Source: Enoplosus armatus (Eukaryota; Chordata; Actinopteri; Centrarchiformes; Enoplosidae). Taken from it: 64,000 bases of DNA. This document shows positions 1 to 13,372 of this stretch, one piece after another. Where the stretch lies: NCBI RefSeq assembly GCF_043641665.1, contig NC_092180.1, positions 7,185,891 to 7,249,890 on the forward strand. The letters are read 5' to 3'. A program made the position numbers and the translations under genes. The notes beneath the pieces are model-generated. The model saw only the letters and a program-made list of their open reading frames with translations, made no database searches and had not been told where the DNA came from. How positions within the stretch are numbered: the stretch's first letter is position 1; each line of letters begins with the position of its first letter.

Positions 1-81
1 TAACACTTGAAACACCCAGTAAGTATTTAAACTCAGTTTAAAAACTCGTTCTGTTGGCTCTTTACCCCAGAACACTGAATG

Positions 82-460
82 CAGTGGTGGATTATAGCAT
101 TTAGTCAAGTGCTGTAATTTGAGGTACTTGAGTATTTCAATTTCATGCTGCTTTATTCTTCTACTTGTATTCTACTTATTATATATACTATAATTCAGCG
201 GGAAATATTTTACTTTTTACTCCACTATATTTATATGACATCTTACTTGTTACTGATTACAGATTAAGATTTAACATACAAAACATACAGTATGATGCAC
301 TGTTATAGATTAAACCACCCAACAGTATCTACATTTTAGATAAACAGATGAACTCATTTAGATTCTAAAATAATACTAATACTAATAAAATAATAATACT
401 AACATACCTTTACTAAAGTAACATTTTAATTGCAGGACTTTTCCCAGTACGGATTGCAAA
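82..460. repeat. Dispersed teleost repeat, probable hAT-type non-autonomous element
   Basis: It starts CAGTGGTGGA and runs through alternating 'tactt' and 'actcca' motifs and the segment around 'cagtatgatgcactgttatagatta' (290-314), which I recognise from a very common teleost repeat. The right end is decayed near 455 (gcaggactttt). There is no coding capacity. The class assignment is from memory and is tentative. Confidence 0.6.
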
Positions 461-2132
461 TTAATCCATTTGCCCCTAATTTAGGAGTTCACTCTATATA
501 AAAGCTTAATAATGATCCCAAAGTTATTTAGTACATCTATTATCCTCCAGGATCAAACGAGCTACAAAGCAGCACAATTACAGCTGACAGGTCAGCAGCA
601 GTGTGTGAACAGGATGATAAAAAAGTGTGGACGTCTGAAGCAACCAGCTACCTGGTTTGTGTGTGAAGAGAAGAATGAGGTGTCGATGTGACCGTTCATT
701 AAGTCCTTAAGATGCAGGTGTGCTCGTGTACACCTTGAAGAACAGACAGACGCGTTGTGAGATATGACGGTTGGTTTTCCTTGGCGTGGAGGTTTTTGAG
801 GAGATGGCTTGAATAACTTGTTTTCACTTGGCAGTTTGTTCACTTCTCTGGATAACAAACACAGGACTGTTTGTGTAAATCTTGGTTAACTTGCCATAAA
901 GACAGAAATGATAAGACAAACATGATGATATTATGATTATGATATGCTTTATGTGTATTTGCCAGACTACTAGACTCATCATGCTGCCTGGAATCATGTT
1001 AGGACACTATCTATCTTGAATACTGGAACACTAGAAATGCCTCTTTAACCTTATTACTCCTGGACACATAACAGAAATCCACTGACGTCTGATTGCTTTG
1101 TTTGTAATATCAGTTAAAAATGGTTTAATATGCCCGAGGCTATTCATTGCCACAGGAGAGTAATTCTTGTTTATATTGTTGGCAAAATATGTGGCTCATC
1201 CAAATCCAAATAATCCCAAATGTATTTAACTTGCAAGTTGTTGCTGCTGGAGAACACAGACACTAGAAGTAGCACATACAGTCTTTATGAAGATATGTTT
1301 CAGTAATTCTGTTTGAGAAAAACCATCTGATTTTCTATGCAGGCGTTCTCTATCGAAGATACTCGGCTGTTGGACTTTCACATCGTCCTCCATCAAAACA
1401 ACTTGTTTAAGACGGAATCTGGAGATTTGTATTTTCAGGAAATGGCCGCAAGGCAAATATGTTTTCTTGCCATCTTTCATGCTAATTCTATGGAGGCATC
1501 AGCCACTGCTTTATTAAGTCACATATTTCTGAAACTGCTGCTGTTTTTACCCGTGGCCCTCTGATTTGTGAACAATAATTCACTATACTGGAAATACACA
1601 AGTGATTTAGATGAATAACATACATTACATTTAGATTTTTTTTGTGAATTCCCAAGGTTTGATGTTTTAGATCATGCTACATGTGTCTCCTGTGTGGAAG
1701 ACTGTGTATTTTTATTTGTAAACAGGGACAATACAGATAAGCACAGGGAGAAGCAGATGTAATGTAAACAGGCTCGGGTTAAAACAACTAAATAAATAAG
1801 TGGATTAAAGATTCAGGATACAAACAACAGAACCCGAACAGACTGTGTGCATGTGTTTTTATGTGTGTGTATTATACATGACTGTATGCATTAACATTTA
1901 GGTGTGAGAGTGTGTATGTATGAGTGTGTGCATATGTAAGCGCGGGTGTAAATAATGATGCTGTCTTGTTGTCATATCTATATCATCTCTTTAGTGCCGT
2001 CTGTGATTGTCCCTGAGCTGTCTGTGCTTTATTTATGTCTGGCTATGTTTGTTTTTTCTTTTTATCTGATGTACTCAGGTCTGTCTTACATTGATCTTAA
2101 GTGAGATTACCTGATTAAATAAAGGTTACATG

Positions 2133-2213
2133 ACTTACTGGGACACTTGAATACAACAGACCCATCGTTAATGTTATTAGTAACATATGTCACGAGTCAA
2201 AACGTCTGCTTTG
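2133..2213 (+). repeat. Dispersed repeat family X, copy 1
   Basis: This segment aligns with 26188-26282: both begin CTTACTGG and share 'cccatcgttaatgttatta'-like and 'acgagtcaaaacgtctgct'-like blocks, with about one substitution in five bases. A third, inverted copy lies at 26661-26726. The family name is unknown to me. Confidence 0.6.
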
Positions 2214-2254
2214 GAAAAAAAAAAGGCAGAGTTCAACCTGAGCAGAAGTCTCAC

Positions 2255-2279
2255 CTGTGAGTGAGTGAGTGAGTGAGTG
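2255..2279. repeat. (GTGA)n microsatellite
   Basis: Six uninterrupted GTGA units. Simple sequence, likely length-polymorphic. Confidence 0.9.
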
Positions 2280-3635
2280 TTAATTAGTCTTCCAGTGGTT
2301 GGTTGTTTTTTTACACAGTAACACAATAAGAGCAACACGTGCAAATGTAATTGTGTATATCATATGTGAGAAATGAAGGACGATCTAACGAAAACATTCC
2401 TTCGTTGAGATCTTCAGTTTCCTCCACAAAAATAGTACTGAAGGCTTGTTGAAAGTGTGCTTGTGAAAGAGTTCATGTACCACCAGGGGGTGATATTTGT
2501 TAAGAAGCGATAGCATCAACAGGCCATGTTGGGCAGTTTTTGGAAATAATGGAGATTGATAATATCTATTGTTAATAGATATTGCAAGGACTCATTGCAA
2601 AGACTAAAGCACGTGTGAAAAGATAATTAATGCATTCAAATCTTCAGTTCTGTTTTTATTTCACTGTTAAGAACAATTCAACACCTTCAGTCATCTCGAT
2701 TGCAAAACACCTTCTTTGAATATATTTATTTAATCATGACTTAACAAGGCAACTTAAGTGTTCACACACAGCAGATTTTGCATTAAATCTTTCTCATAAT
2801 GTTACTTAGTTGTCGGCTCTAATTAACTCCTCTCCCACCAGCAGCTGCCTGCAGAAATTTTAAAAACCCTGAACTGACTTGATTGGAGTGAAGGCTTTTC
2901 TCTGTTGGAGTTTGGGATAATTTGGCAGCTTTCCGGGGCAGAAACCAGGTTTTTAGATGCAGAATTCAGGCAGGTGTTGTTATAAACTGTGTAAAGTCGA
3001 AAACAGCAGCTGTACTGTCGAGACATCATTTTACAGACTTCTACTATCTGCAGCATAACAAGTTTTAAGTGTCAAAACAACTCTGCATCAGGACATATGA
3101 ATAATGAATTGATGTAGCTTAATAAGTGAAAAATAATAGTCTGCACTGATGGTGAATAAGACATATTCTGAGAACAGAGTGTGTATCCCAGTGAGTCACA
3201 TGAGTAATAAACCTTTTATTAAGATGTTTTCTTCGGATAAAAGAAGAGTTATTTGGGATTTGGATCTGGCCTTGATCTAGTTCTGATCTTGGAAACAATG
3301 CTCCCTTTCTTGGCCTAAATATTCGGAGAGAGCATTACCAGCTCTATTGTAACATTTTCTTATGCACCCTAATACACCTCAAACTGTTCAGAGCTCTTGG
3401 TTTAGCCTGCTGTTGGGTACAATGAATCACCAACTTGTTAATTGCTCATCGACATAAAAGTCAATTATGCAAATGATAATAGATCAATTTAGCTATAACC
3501 TGCAGAGCTGCAAAAACAAAGCAGTATATTGCCTCAGCTAATCAATTGGAATGTAGCAGTAATAGCTACTAAATAAAATAGTGCAGTTGACATGTTTAAA
3601 CATTTATCTGCATCTGACACTGTACACAGTGACAC

Positions 3636-3760
3636 AATATTAGCATGTTAGCACACTAAGCTAAGATGGTTTACATAGTAAACATTATACCTTCTAAACA
3701 TCAGCATGTTAGCATTGTCATTGTGAGCATGTTAGCATGCTGACATTAGCATTGAGCTGG
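3636..3760 (+). repeat. Teleost 'agcatgttagcatgc' repeat, copy 1 (3' part)
   Basis: It contains 'ttagcatgttagcac', 'gctaagatggttta', 'cattatacct' and 'gagcatgttagcatgctgac', in the same order as the 3' part of the longer copy at 5395-5975. I recognise this as a widespread percomorph repeat. It has no coding capacity. Confidence 0.75.
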
Positions 3761-5394
3761 CTGTAGAATCTCTTCACTTAGTCTGGATCTGATGTTTCTT
3801 TTTATTCTTACATTCGTCACTTCATTACATGAACTGTTTTATAGGAATCTGGATACAGTCATATTTCCGTATGGAGTATTAAACTACTTCAGTGTACTTA
3901 CTTTAACTTACTGAATCCTTGTTAATAATGGATTAGACAAGCATATTCTACATTTGTGGTCTTACTGTATACACTGAGCAGGAAATGAGCATGTTGCAGC
4001 AAGTGTCCGCTGGTGCTTGGTGACCACTGGTTAGCGCCCGTTGACCTGGCTAATATGTGTGAGCCCTCCAGCTGTGGTTGCTGAGGTGTGTAAAGTGATC
4101 TTAGTAAGGTGAGTAATGCCATCGATGTCTCTTGATTTTACTCAGCAGCGTCAGTCCATACGTGAGAGGAGGTCGCCCTCCTTCCCCGTGTGACTTAGAT
4201 CCTCTTTAAGAGCCAGGGTGGTTCATGTTTAGCTACTGCGCTGCAGAGTTTGTGGTGTGAGGCTTGTTGAGGACATGTGGTGCCTTAAACCTGATAAGGA
4301 CCTACTTTTATCTATAAAAGAATTAGCTTCTTGTACCGCCTGCAAAATTAAACCGCTCTGCATGTGCGAGAACAGTGGGAGCAGGAACAAAATGAGCACT
4401 CACAACCAACAGCGTCAGTATGCATTCATTATTCATGTTAATTGATTCTGGCAGTTTGGAGACAATACCTTGTAATGCAACACCCATCCAGGACAGGAAG
4501 ATGATAAACACGCACTAATCTCCTCCAGCATGAATACTGAACAAGATGCTTCCTGCTCACGTGACTCCTTCTCACATCAACCTGGAACTGTGAGGAACCG
4601 TGTGACTCGGGTTTCATTCTTGATGCTGGAGTGTGATTTATATTGTTAGAGCATCTATGTTTATTGTGTGTACAGAAGAGGGAAATTGTTCATATGTCAA
4701 CACTTATTAGGCAGTTAAAATGAATTGGACCCTTCTGTGAGGATTTTGGGAGCAGTTTTTCACATATGAATCTAGCTACACCGTTGTTGTTTTTTTCATA
4801 TCTCAAGCAGACGGGTCCAATATTTGTTTAATTTTGTAACTTACTGCAATGCTATAAGCAGAATCTCTCATGCTATACACATGTGCAACAGTTTCCATGA
4901 TGTGCAAAAGTGCAAAAGACATCCATGTCCACAAACAGAACAAAATGAAATGCAGATTATTCTTGCGGGATACTGAATATCCTTTGACAGTTTGTTACTA
5001 TAAGAATCTAAATTGGGAAAAATTAAGTCAGTGTTTTCTCTGACATCCTTTTATTTAATCACACGGCCGCTAAGCTGACAAGGGGACAGATGAGACGTAA
5101 ACACTCATTTTGTAGAAGTGGAATGAGAAAAAAAGAAGGTCACATGCATCTTGATGTGAATGGCAATGCACTCAGCATCGTGCTGCAATTAAAATTTAAT
5201 GAGGCCTCTCCATTCTGCTCAACTAGAGCAGTCAGATGTTACTCTCATGTTTATTATGAGGTGGAGGAGCATTTGACACAGATCGGATAATCTGTACAGT
5301 TTGCTGGAATCAGGCAAAGAGGCTCCATTGCAAAAGCTGAACGGCATTTTCATGGAGCAAGTTGTTTCTGCAGACTGCAGAAAATGTTTTTGGC

Positions 5395-5975
5395 CCCGTT
5401 AGCAGTGGGGCTCCACGAATGGCAATGTGGATCGTTCCACCTCTTTGGTCCAGACTGAAATATCTCAACAATTGTACAGAAAGACAGCTGAAGGCTATTG
5501 ATTCCGGTGATCCACTGACCTTTCCTTTAGCGTCACTATCAGGCTGACATTTTTGTGTTTTTAGTGAAATGTCTCATACAGACATGGTGCTGAGAGGATG
5601 AATACTACTGACTTTGTTGATCCCCTGACTTTTTATCTAGCTCAGCTTTAGTTATGTTCCCAGATGATGCACCTACAGACTTTGGTGCTCCTCTAACCCT
5701 CTTCCTCTATCACCACCAGCAGGTCCACGTTTGTGGTTTTGTCATTGTCATTAAATTTGGTACAGACACTTGTGTTCACCTCAGGATGATGTAATGACTC
5801 TTTATAACTCTTTATAATGTTTCATACTTTGGTTTATGACCAAATACCTGCTAAACTAACGACATCCCATTAGCTTCAGCTGTACTTTGTGTTTAGTGCT
5901 AATTAGCAAATATTAGCATGCTAACACTCTAAACTAAGATGGCGAACATTATACCTGCTAAAACCAGCATGTTAG
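5395..5975 (+). repeat. Teleost 'agcatgttagcatgc' repeat, copy 2 (long)
   Basis: A roughly 580-bp copy. It has internal near-repeats: the 'ctgacttt...gcgtcactatcaggctgacattt' type segment appears two to three times in diverged form, followed by 'agtgctaattagcaaatatt', 'agcatgctaacac' and 'aagatggcgaacattatacc'. No transposase frame is present. The short frame inside it is not a gene. Confidence 0.75.
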
Positions 5976-6870
5976 AATATACAGAATATATCTGTTGATA
6001 CCATTAATTAATTATGCAAATCATCTCAATAAACTAATAAATCTATTACATAAATCTCGTCTTACACTTGCATGGCTGTAGACACTGTCTTGTTTACAAT
6101 TCAGTCTTTATCTTCCACTGTGAGGGTCTTCTCTAACTCTTATGTCTTTCTGGAATTTTTTTGGCAAGGTCTTGCCACAGCAGCAGCCTTAGCAACATGA
6201 TTGACATTCATGAAGGCAACCACTTGTTCCTCTCAGAAAGAGGCTACATGTCTCAGTTTCAGTTGAACTACTCTTGAAAATCACTGCAGTAAAAGAGAGA
6301 AGCTGTGCAGATAAATGCAAGTGCAATTTATCTGGCATGAAGAACTTTTGTAATTTGCATGACTTCTCCCCATGTTAATGTTTTTAAAGTCCGGACCTAA
6401 TTTGCATAATTCCCATTATCCCATAAATGGTGGTCCCAGCTTCATAAAGCTGCTCTCTTTTTTCACTTGTACTCGTCAGTTTCTGCTCTCCTCTTGTAGG
6501 AAAATGGTCTGCTCACATAATTTTATGAGGAAAGACATAGTTGCACTGTTTATGGGGGAAAAATAAGAGCTCAGGATTTACAGAGCAAAGTTGTTGTCTG
6601 TTGTCTGTATTGCTTTACACCCCTCTCAAGCCTTTTCATGATGCCACAGTGAATGTGATATGCTGCTTTCTTTGTAGCAGGCAGTGCTTTGTTATCAACA
6701 AGCTGTTTTATGGTTCTCCAAGGTAATTCTCCGTGTCTTTAAAAGAAAAGGATTTCAACAGAAACGACTTTAATGGATTGTATTATGTCATGAGAGAAAG
6801 CTGCAGTATACTGATGATAGACACAATATAGAAACAGCAGATTTCATCGGTAGGTAGATTTTCTTGCCTT

Positions 6871-7055
6871 TGGACAGAGCCAGGCTAGCTGTTTCCCTCT
6901 GCTTACAGTCTCTATGCTAAGCTAAGCTAGCCAGCAGCTGGGTGTAGCCTTAGATAAAGCCTCGGACAAATATTAGAGTGGTATCGAGCTTCTCATCTAA
7001 CGCTGGGCAAGAAAGCAAATAATAAGTGTGTTTCCCAAAATGTCAAACCTTTCTT
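6871..7055 (+). repeat. Teleost 'gctaagctaagct' repeat, copy 1
   Basis: It holds 'ggacagagccaggctagctg', 'tatgctaagctaagct', 'gagtggtatcgagcttctca' and 'cccaaaatgtcaaac' in the order typical of a common teleost interspersed repeat. A second copy lies at 45105-45251. Confidence 0.75.
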
Positions 7056-7664
7056 TTAATATAGGTATTAACTATCTGAGGTTCGGGTGTGTCATGGAGG
7101 TAGTGGCTAATGTAGCCTTGAGCTGCGAGCCTCAAACAGAGATGAGGAGCGGGCTACAAAGGTCTGAGTTCACTTCTCTCTAACTCCACACCCTCAATTT
7201 ATCTTCACATTTATTATTTACATTGTAAATCGTTGGAGTTCCCTTTAAACTGGGAGTGGACCAAATGAACCATGAACAACTAGCACTAGAGGAAAAAGGT
7301 ATACGTATATACACGACTGATTCAAGTAGCTGTGTGTGTCTTTGGCCATGAAAAATGAAAAGAAAGTAAAGGTCCTTCAACATCCAGGTCACTGGTGTGT
7401 ATCGACTGGTGTGTGAGGGAGGGTGGGGCCTGGTGACAATGAGCCATGGGCTGTAGTAATCCCCCTACCAACCAACTGCACCACCTACCTCAATTACCCA
7501 AGTATTACCTTGAGATTATCGGCGGAACTGTGGCTGCTTTAATCTGCAGAACCTGCACATGTTACCGGCACCAGACTGAGGGGAAATCTAGGCCGGTAGC
7601 AAGGAGCACTGTGTAGCCAAATATCAGCTGTGGATTAATGAGAGAGAGGACCAAAGTTAGCTTC

Positions 7665-8366
7665 TTGCTCCAGCCACAGCGTGTTTATTTCTGAATACAA
7701 ACTATGTAATTCATTCAGATTAACCTCTTTCCAAGCGCATAGAAAAAAATAAATAAATAACACAATCCATAAATTGGAGTAAATAATAAATTCTGTAAGG
7801 CAATAGAAAATATGTAAAACAAATGAAAAGTAATTGTACATAGACTCGAATGACTTAAAGCTTTTCACAAATAAACTCAAAAATTAGTTTACTCAAAATA
7901 TTAATGTGTATCAAAAATAAAATAACTCTAAACACATATACATCTAACTCCTGTGTTGATTCTCCCACGAACGGTACACATGTAGTTCTCTTCAGCACTG
8001 TAGCATGTGCTCGCTAACACGCTTAAACTTAACAATGGCGTCTAGCAAAATGGCGCGCCAACAGCACATTAAAAAAACACAGAAACAAAGTAGTGCAAAT
8101 GTAACGTCGCTCACTGACAGTATAATAACCTTAGCAACATTACAACACATTCCTTTAACTTAGCATGTTAACAATTTGTCATGCTTACAAAGTTACTGCG
8201 TAAACTTCATCAGAGCAAACTACAGTGTCACACCAAAACTTATTAAAACTTTTCTAAACCCAGTTGAAACATCAAATAACGCTTCATATTTCACCCGTCT
8301 TAGATACCGAAACCAGCGAAACAAAGAATATTGCTATAATTGCTCCAGCCACAGCGTGTTTATTTC
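7665..8366. repeat. 27-bp perfect direct repeat pair flanking 648 bp
   Basis: Positions 7665-7691 and 8340-8366 are identical over 27 bases (core ccagccacagcgtgttta), with different flanks. The DNA between them is AT-rich and starts with an A-rich patch near 7742-7760. The block just downstream, 'gcgccatctactgttatgg' near 8432, has the look of a retroelement remnant. It may be a decayed LTR-type element or a local duplication; no coding remnant is seen. Confidence 0.6.
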
Positions 8367-10852
8367 CTAGCTGCGCACGAGCAGAGCTGGTACTTAACAC
8401 ATCTCCCTACTGGTTCCACAGAGGCATCAGAGCGCCATCTACTGTTATGGAGGAGTATTACCCTTAAATTCAGACAGTCAGAGTGTTAGTGTTAGATTAG
8501 TACAACAATTAACAAAAATTAGGGGGGGTGTCTGTTTCCACATAAAAACTAAACATGTAGCATTTCCATCCTACTACACACACGCATCTCTATTTGATTG
8601 GTAAGATGACACATGGCGAGCAGAGTGGTCGGCCTCTACACATAACAGGTGGCTTGAAAGCAAGTTGTCTTCGCCACCTTCAGTTTGCTATTAAAACGAA
8701 TCACGACAGCTTTCCCTTTCGGTGGAACTGTGGATGATCCAACATATGCATCCACTGAAAAGTTCACAGACTCAAATTTGTCAAAGCACCCTTTAGCTCA
8801 GTGATGGATTGCAAGTGAAAAAGCTGAGCTTTCATTCGGCTGACAGGGGGAGCTGCCTGCTTCAGCAGTTCTATAACCTCTTTAAAAATGAGCAGCTTTA
8901 TGGTAATTGCCACAGAAGTATTAAAGTAATAAATAACAAAAGTTGTCTTTTGGGGGCGAGTTTTCATGTGTTTTAACAAGAGCAAGAAATCATATTCATA
9001 TTAGTTGGGTTGACAGCTTTGTCACAGCAGTGTTGTTGAATTTCCCCCTGATATAAATGACTGTATTGTCAAATGAGGTATGATTGTGATAGATGCATGC
9101 TAATGGTAAAATATTGCCTTTGTGAGCTGCTTTCTATTGACATTTTTATCATTATACAATATTTATTATTCATTTCTGATTAAAACTCTAATCTCTAATT
9201 TCTCATCTCTGTGTGATTATCTGCCCTGGAGATGCTGAGGAATACAGTCTGACTTCACAACTAGTGACTTTTTCTGCATTAATTTAGAATAAGAGCAGAA
9301 GGCGTAGGAGTAGATTTGCATTTAAAGATAAAAAAGAAAACTGAGATGGCTCCTTAGATACTTTGGTTTAAAAGGCTTGTTTTCCTCACTCCTCAGCCAT
9401 CTCCCTTTCAATTTGTTCTCTAGTTAAACAGAACTTTCTTTGGGGAAGGAGGAGGGCTTAGAAAATATTTATAAAATCAACACATCCCTGTTCTCTCTTG
9501 GTGTCTCTCTGTGATGCTCTACTTAAAGTAGATTAAAAAAAAAAACCCACTGGAAGCCATAGCGCATGAATCTTTTATGACCTTGAGGGAGCAGATAAAG
9601 TGAAAGACAAAAGAAGCTCTGCTCAAAGTGCACTCTGGACACTCAGATCAATCAAATGTCGGTCAGACGGACTCATCTCTGTGTGGAATCTTAATCTGAG
9701 CGTCTGTGACTCAGTCAGTGCCTTTGAGGAGAGTGTCAAGTGCAGTTGTTCCATGATGCAAACGGTCGGTAATGGCGTACTGATATTATAAGTTGCTTTA
9801 GCTGACCTGCAGAAATGTAGAGATATTATTCAACTGAAGCTTTCAACAGTGACTCCCCTACACATATCCATTAAAAATGATTTTTCACTGACATAATGTC
9901 AAACTGAATTACATTGAAGCATAAAGAATAGACACATATGCTCAATATAAAGATCTTTATGCTTGGATTAATGAGTTGAAATCTTTATTTTATGTTTGTA
10001 TGTGTATGTATGTATGATTAATTCATTCATATTTTTCAAAACAGGTTACAGTGTAATATTCATGACACTCAGTACAAATTGTTCCTGATGTACAAGGAAA
10101 GATGGTCTGTTTATGTTTGGTACAAACTGAAATTATGAACATATTGTCTCATGAAAAATAACAGCATCATTTCACTACTGCAACAGTCCACGGGGGCTGG
10201 CCACTTGTATGTGCATACAAAAGATAACATACTATACAACAGCTATAGTCATATAGATACTGTAGATCACATCTTGCTCAGTCTCAGTCTAACTACAGCA
10301 TCTGCACCCTGTCACTCTCACCTTTCCAACAGTAACTAACTCCCTCAGTCCCACTGTTTTTACTCGCTGTTGATAAATCCATTTCAATGCACCACTTAGA
10401 AATATTATAAAACAGGACAGCTTGCAGGGAATTAATTTCTAAAGCCAAATGCATCCAGGCCTGTATCCTTTATGTCCCAGGGTGCCTTGTGTGAAAATTA
10501 GTATTTGATTATTTCCCTTTGCTCTCCTTCTTCTTCCATTAGCAACACAACTTTATCGTTCTCAAGGACTAAGAATGTAAATTAGCAATCTAACTAACAA
10601 AGTATTAGCAATCTGAATGGTCTCTGTGGGTTTTTGTGTATTTTATGAGGCAGGGAAACCACTCTTCATTAGTGCAAATTATATTGCACTCAGCAAAGCT
10701 TAGTCTTGTGCAAAATGTGATGTTGCAAACACATCCTCAATATTAAACACACATATCACTGAGTGACATTCCAAGGCTGTGGAGAAGAAATGGTGAGATG
10801 TTGTCACAATGATATAGCTGTATAAGAGAGAAGTTTATTTTGAATGTCTGCA

Positions 10853-10876
10853 CCCCCCCCCCACCCACCCACCCAC
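10853..10876 (-). repeat. C10(ACCC)n tract; G-quadruplex motif on the minus strand
   Basis: Ten cytosines are followed by three ACCC units. The minus strand reads as at least four runs of three or more G with one-base T loops, a textbook G4-forming pattern. No gene overlaps it. Confidence 0.85.
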
Positions 10877-12544
10877 CTCTATCTCTGTCCAGCATAGCGC
10901 TGTCAGTCCCTTCATTTCTCTTTCTTGTGCATGAGGTTGATGTCAGATACGGAGAGCAGCACATTAAACTGCCGCACCTGCTCTCCTTTTCCAAAAGCTA
11001 AAATGAGAAACGGACTTAGAATACCAATAGCCACAGATCAAATGAATGGTAGGGCTTTTGAGCGCCTTATCTCACTCAGTCAGTCAGTTTGGAGTTGGCG
11101 CCCGCCACAAAGACCCAGAGAGAGGACTATGGCCTCAGAGATCCTCCCAGCTATCCTGCTGGCTGCAGGGGAAACAGGTACACCTGCACACACATATTCC
11201 ATTCAATATTCACTATATTTTGATCGCTTTTTTAAAAGATATTTTTCTATTTTCTACTCACGCTGTATTTTGCCAATCCTCTGCTGATTGACATTTTTGA
11301 GAAAAAGTTCAGAGAAACAGTTGGTGCAGCATTTTTAAGGAGGGAATTTGATTTTTAAGACAGAGCATTAAGCCCTCTAATCCCTATTTTCTGCTGCTGT
11401 TGTTGGGGAATGATTTCTGACAGGTATTAAAAGTAGGACCAGTGTTTGAAGTTCTTTTTAAATAGCTTCAGTGAGGCCACATTTCTAACTTACAAGGTAA
11501 GTTTAGACTTTTTACAAAAAACACCCAGAAATCTCTTCAGCTGTGATGTGTTAAATTTCCATGAAATTCCTCAGTTATTCCTCAGCGTGGGGGTTTGATG
11601 GAGACTGGTGAGATGGTGCTTGTCAACCAGAAATGTGATTAAGCTCTGAAATTTTCTCTGTCGACTGAAGAATCCTTACTGAGTATTCACCAAAAGCAAC
11701 TCGCATATTCCCTTTTTCATTATGCATTCTACAGTAGAAGAAATGAGAAATGTAAAGGGAAAATTATCTGCCTTGAATTGCCTCTGTTTAATCCCAAATT
11801 TGAATTCTTTGGTCTGTACTTTTGCAAGCAGTACGTCTTCCTTTCAACAGTGATAGTGCAGAATATTACTCTGCTCAAAGGGAGTGAGTGGATTTGCATG
11901 CTGTATGCATGTTGAGTGGAGAAATGAGCTGTGAAGCTACATTTCCTTTATATTTCAACGTGTTACCAGCCCCATTACCCTCACACCTGTTATCACTTGA
12001 AATTATATTGTAGAGTTTAGAACAATTAACATTGTTATATGTCTCTTTATCCTTATAAGTTTCTTGTTTTGGATCAACATAAAGACGTACAGTTCACCTA
12101 AATCACTCACAAATACACAGTACAAATCAAATGACCTTTACCTAAAATCTTTTCTGTCACAATCAATTATCCTGTTGAGGGCTTTCTACATTGATTTGGG
12201 AACATAATCTCATTAAAAAAACAGTCCAGTGGCTTTGGTTTCTTGTCCCTGTCAGGTAATTCCACTAAGAACTATTTAGAGAAAAAAAAACCTCTAATAA
12301 CTAATGTAATACTTCACACTTTAAAAATAAAGCTCCACATAACATTGTCAGTTTCACACAACGCGTTAGGATTAAAAATATCACCAGGGGTTTCCTTGTT
12401 TTTGTAATAGAGGAATATTATAAGTCTTTTACAGGACCAACACTTCTAGCCAAATCTAGCCTTAAGAATATTTCCTCTACACCTCAGTGAACATAATTAT
12501 TAACTATTCCCATCTCCCTGAAAGATCATTATATTGTCACACAA

Positions 12545-12640
12545 AACCTTGTGGTGGCACTAGATTAAAAGTCAGGGGTTCATCACCAAAGGATTCATCC
12601 TCAGGGGACCATGAATGACTTTACAAAATGTATTGGCAAT
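12545..12640 (-). repeat. Teleost 'agcatgttagcatgc' repeat, copy 3 (fragment, inverted)
   Basis: It contains 'gtggtggcactagattaaaa', 'gtcaggggttcatcacc' and 'ctcaggggaccatgaatg', which match the internal part of the same family in reverse orientation to 5395-5975. It is truncated at both ends. Confidence 0.65.
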
Positions 12641-13280
12641 GCATCAACAAACAGAAGAGCAGCTTTAATTCTCTTACTATTCCCAAAAGAACATCAGTAG
12701 ACTGTGATGAATCTTGAGTAAGACCTTTATAGCTTGCATGACAGCATTACTGGCAGCCAACGATGGGGATATAAGAAACTCACAGTGAAAGTGTGAGAGT
12801 ATGTAGTTTTTTTTCAAAGGCGAGATGTTTCTGTCTTGCATCATGCATGTGTGCTCTTTTTGCCTGTGATGATATCATCTTCCTTTATTCTTTCTCATGG
12901 TGTATTTCATAAGCTTTGGTATCTGGATGTACTGAAGAGAGGGGGATGTCTCATTTATTTAAGTCTTTGCCAAAATACCTTCATGCAGCCTCATGCAAAA
13001 GACATTAGAGCTCAGATCAAAGCTTGAAATTGCACTTTATGTAACACATTTGAGCCTTTCAACAGTGTTTCCTCATTCCCGTCAAAAATACTGCGGTACA
13101 CTCTGCCTTAATCATTCACAAAAACGTGGGACATGTGCATTTACTTCCTGTATTCTTTTTCAGGGTTGCAGAGAGGCGTGGGACAGATTGAATAGGAAGC
13201 AAAGGAAATTCTGGGATGCTCACCAGTCTGTCAAAGGGCTGATTCCACATTTAAAATCATAACCAAGCAAGGATAAATTA

Positions 13281-13301
13281 TACTACTACTACTACTACTA
13301 C
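13281..13301. repeat. (TAC)7 microsatellite
   Basis: Seven perfect TAC units. Confidence 0.9.
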
Positions 13302-13330
13302 TTTATTCTACTTTTTGAAATCACAATAAG

Positions 13331-13372
13331 AACCAGAATCAGCCTTATTGGCCAAGTATGTTTGTCTCCAGT
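13331..13372 (-). repeat. Retroposon-like end fragment
   Basis: The run 'gaatcagccttattggccaa' followed by 'gtatgtttg' matches the terminal sequence of a common fish retroposon, whose usual form has 'cagctttattggccaagta'. Only the end is present. It directly follows the TAC microsatellite. Confidence 0.5.

Noticed and set aside
10925..11287. 120-codon + frame, and a possible first exon ATG at 11129 with a gtacac donor at 11178
   Set aside because: No family resemblance, poor donor match, and joining it to the acceptor at 13163 hits a stop within ten codons.
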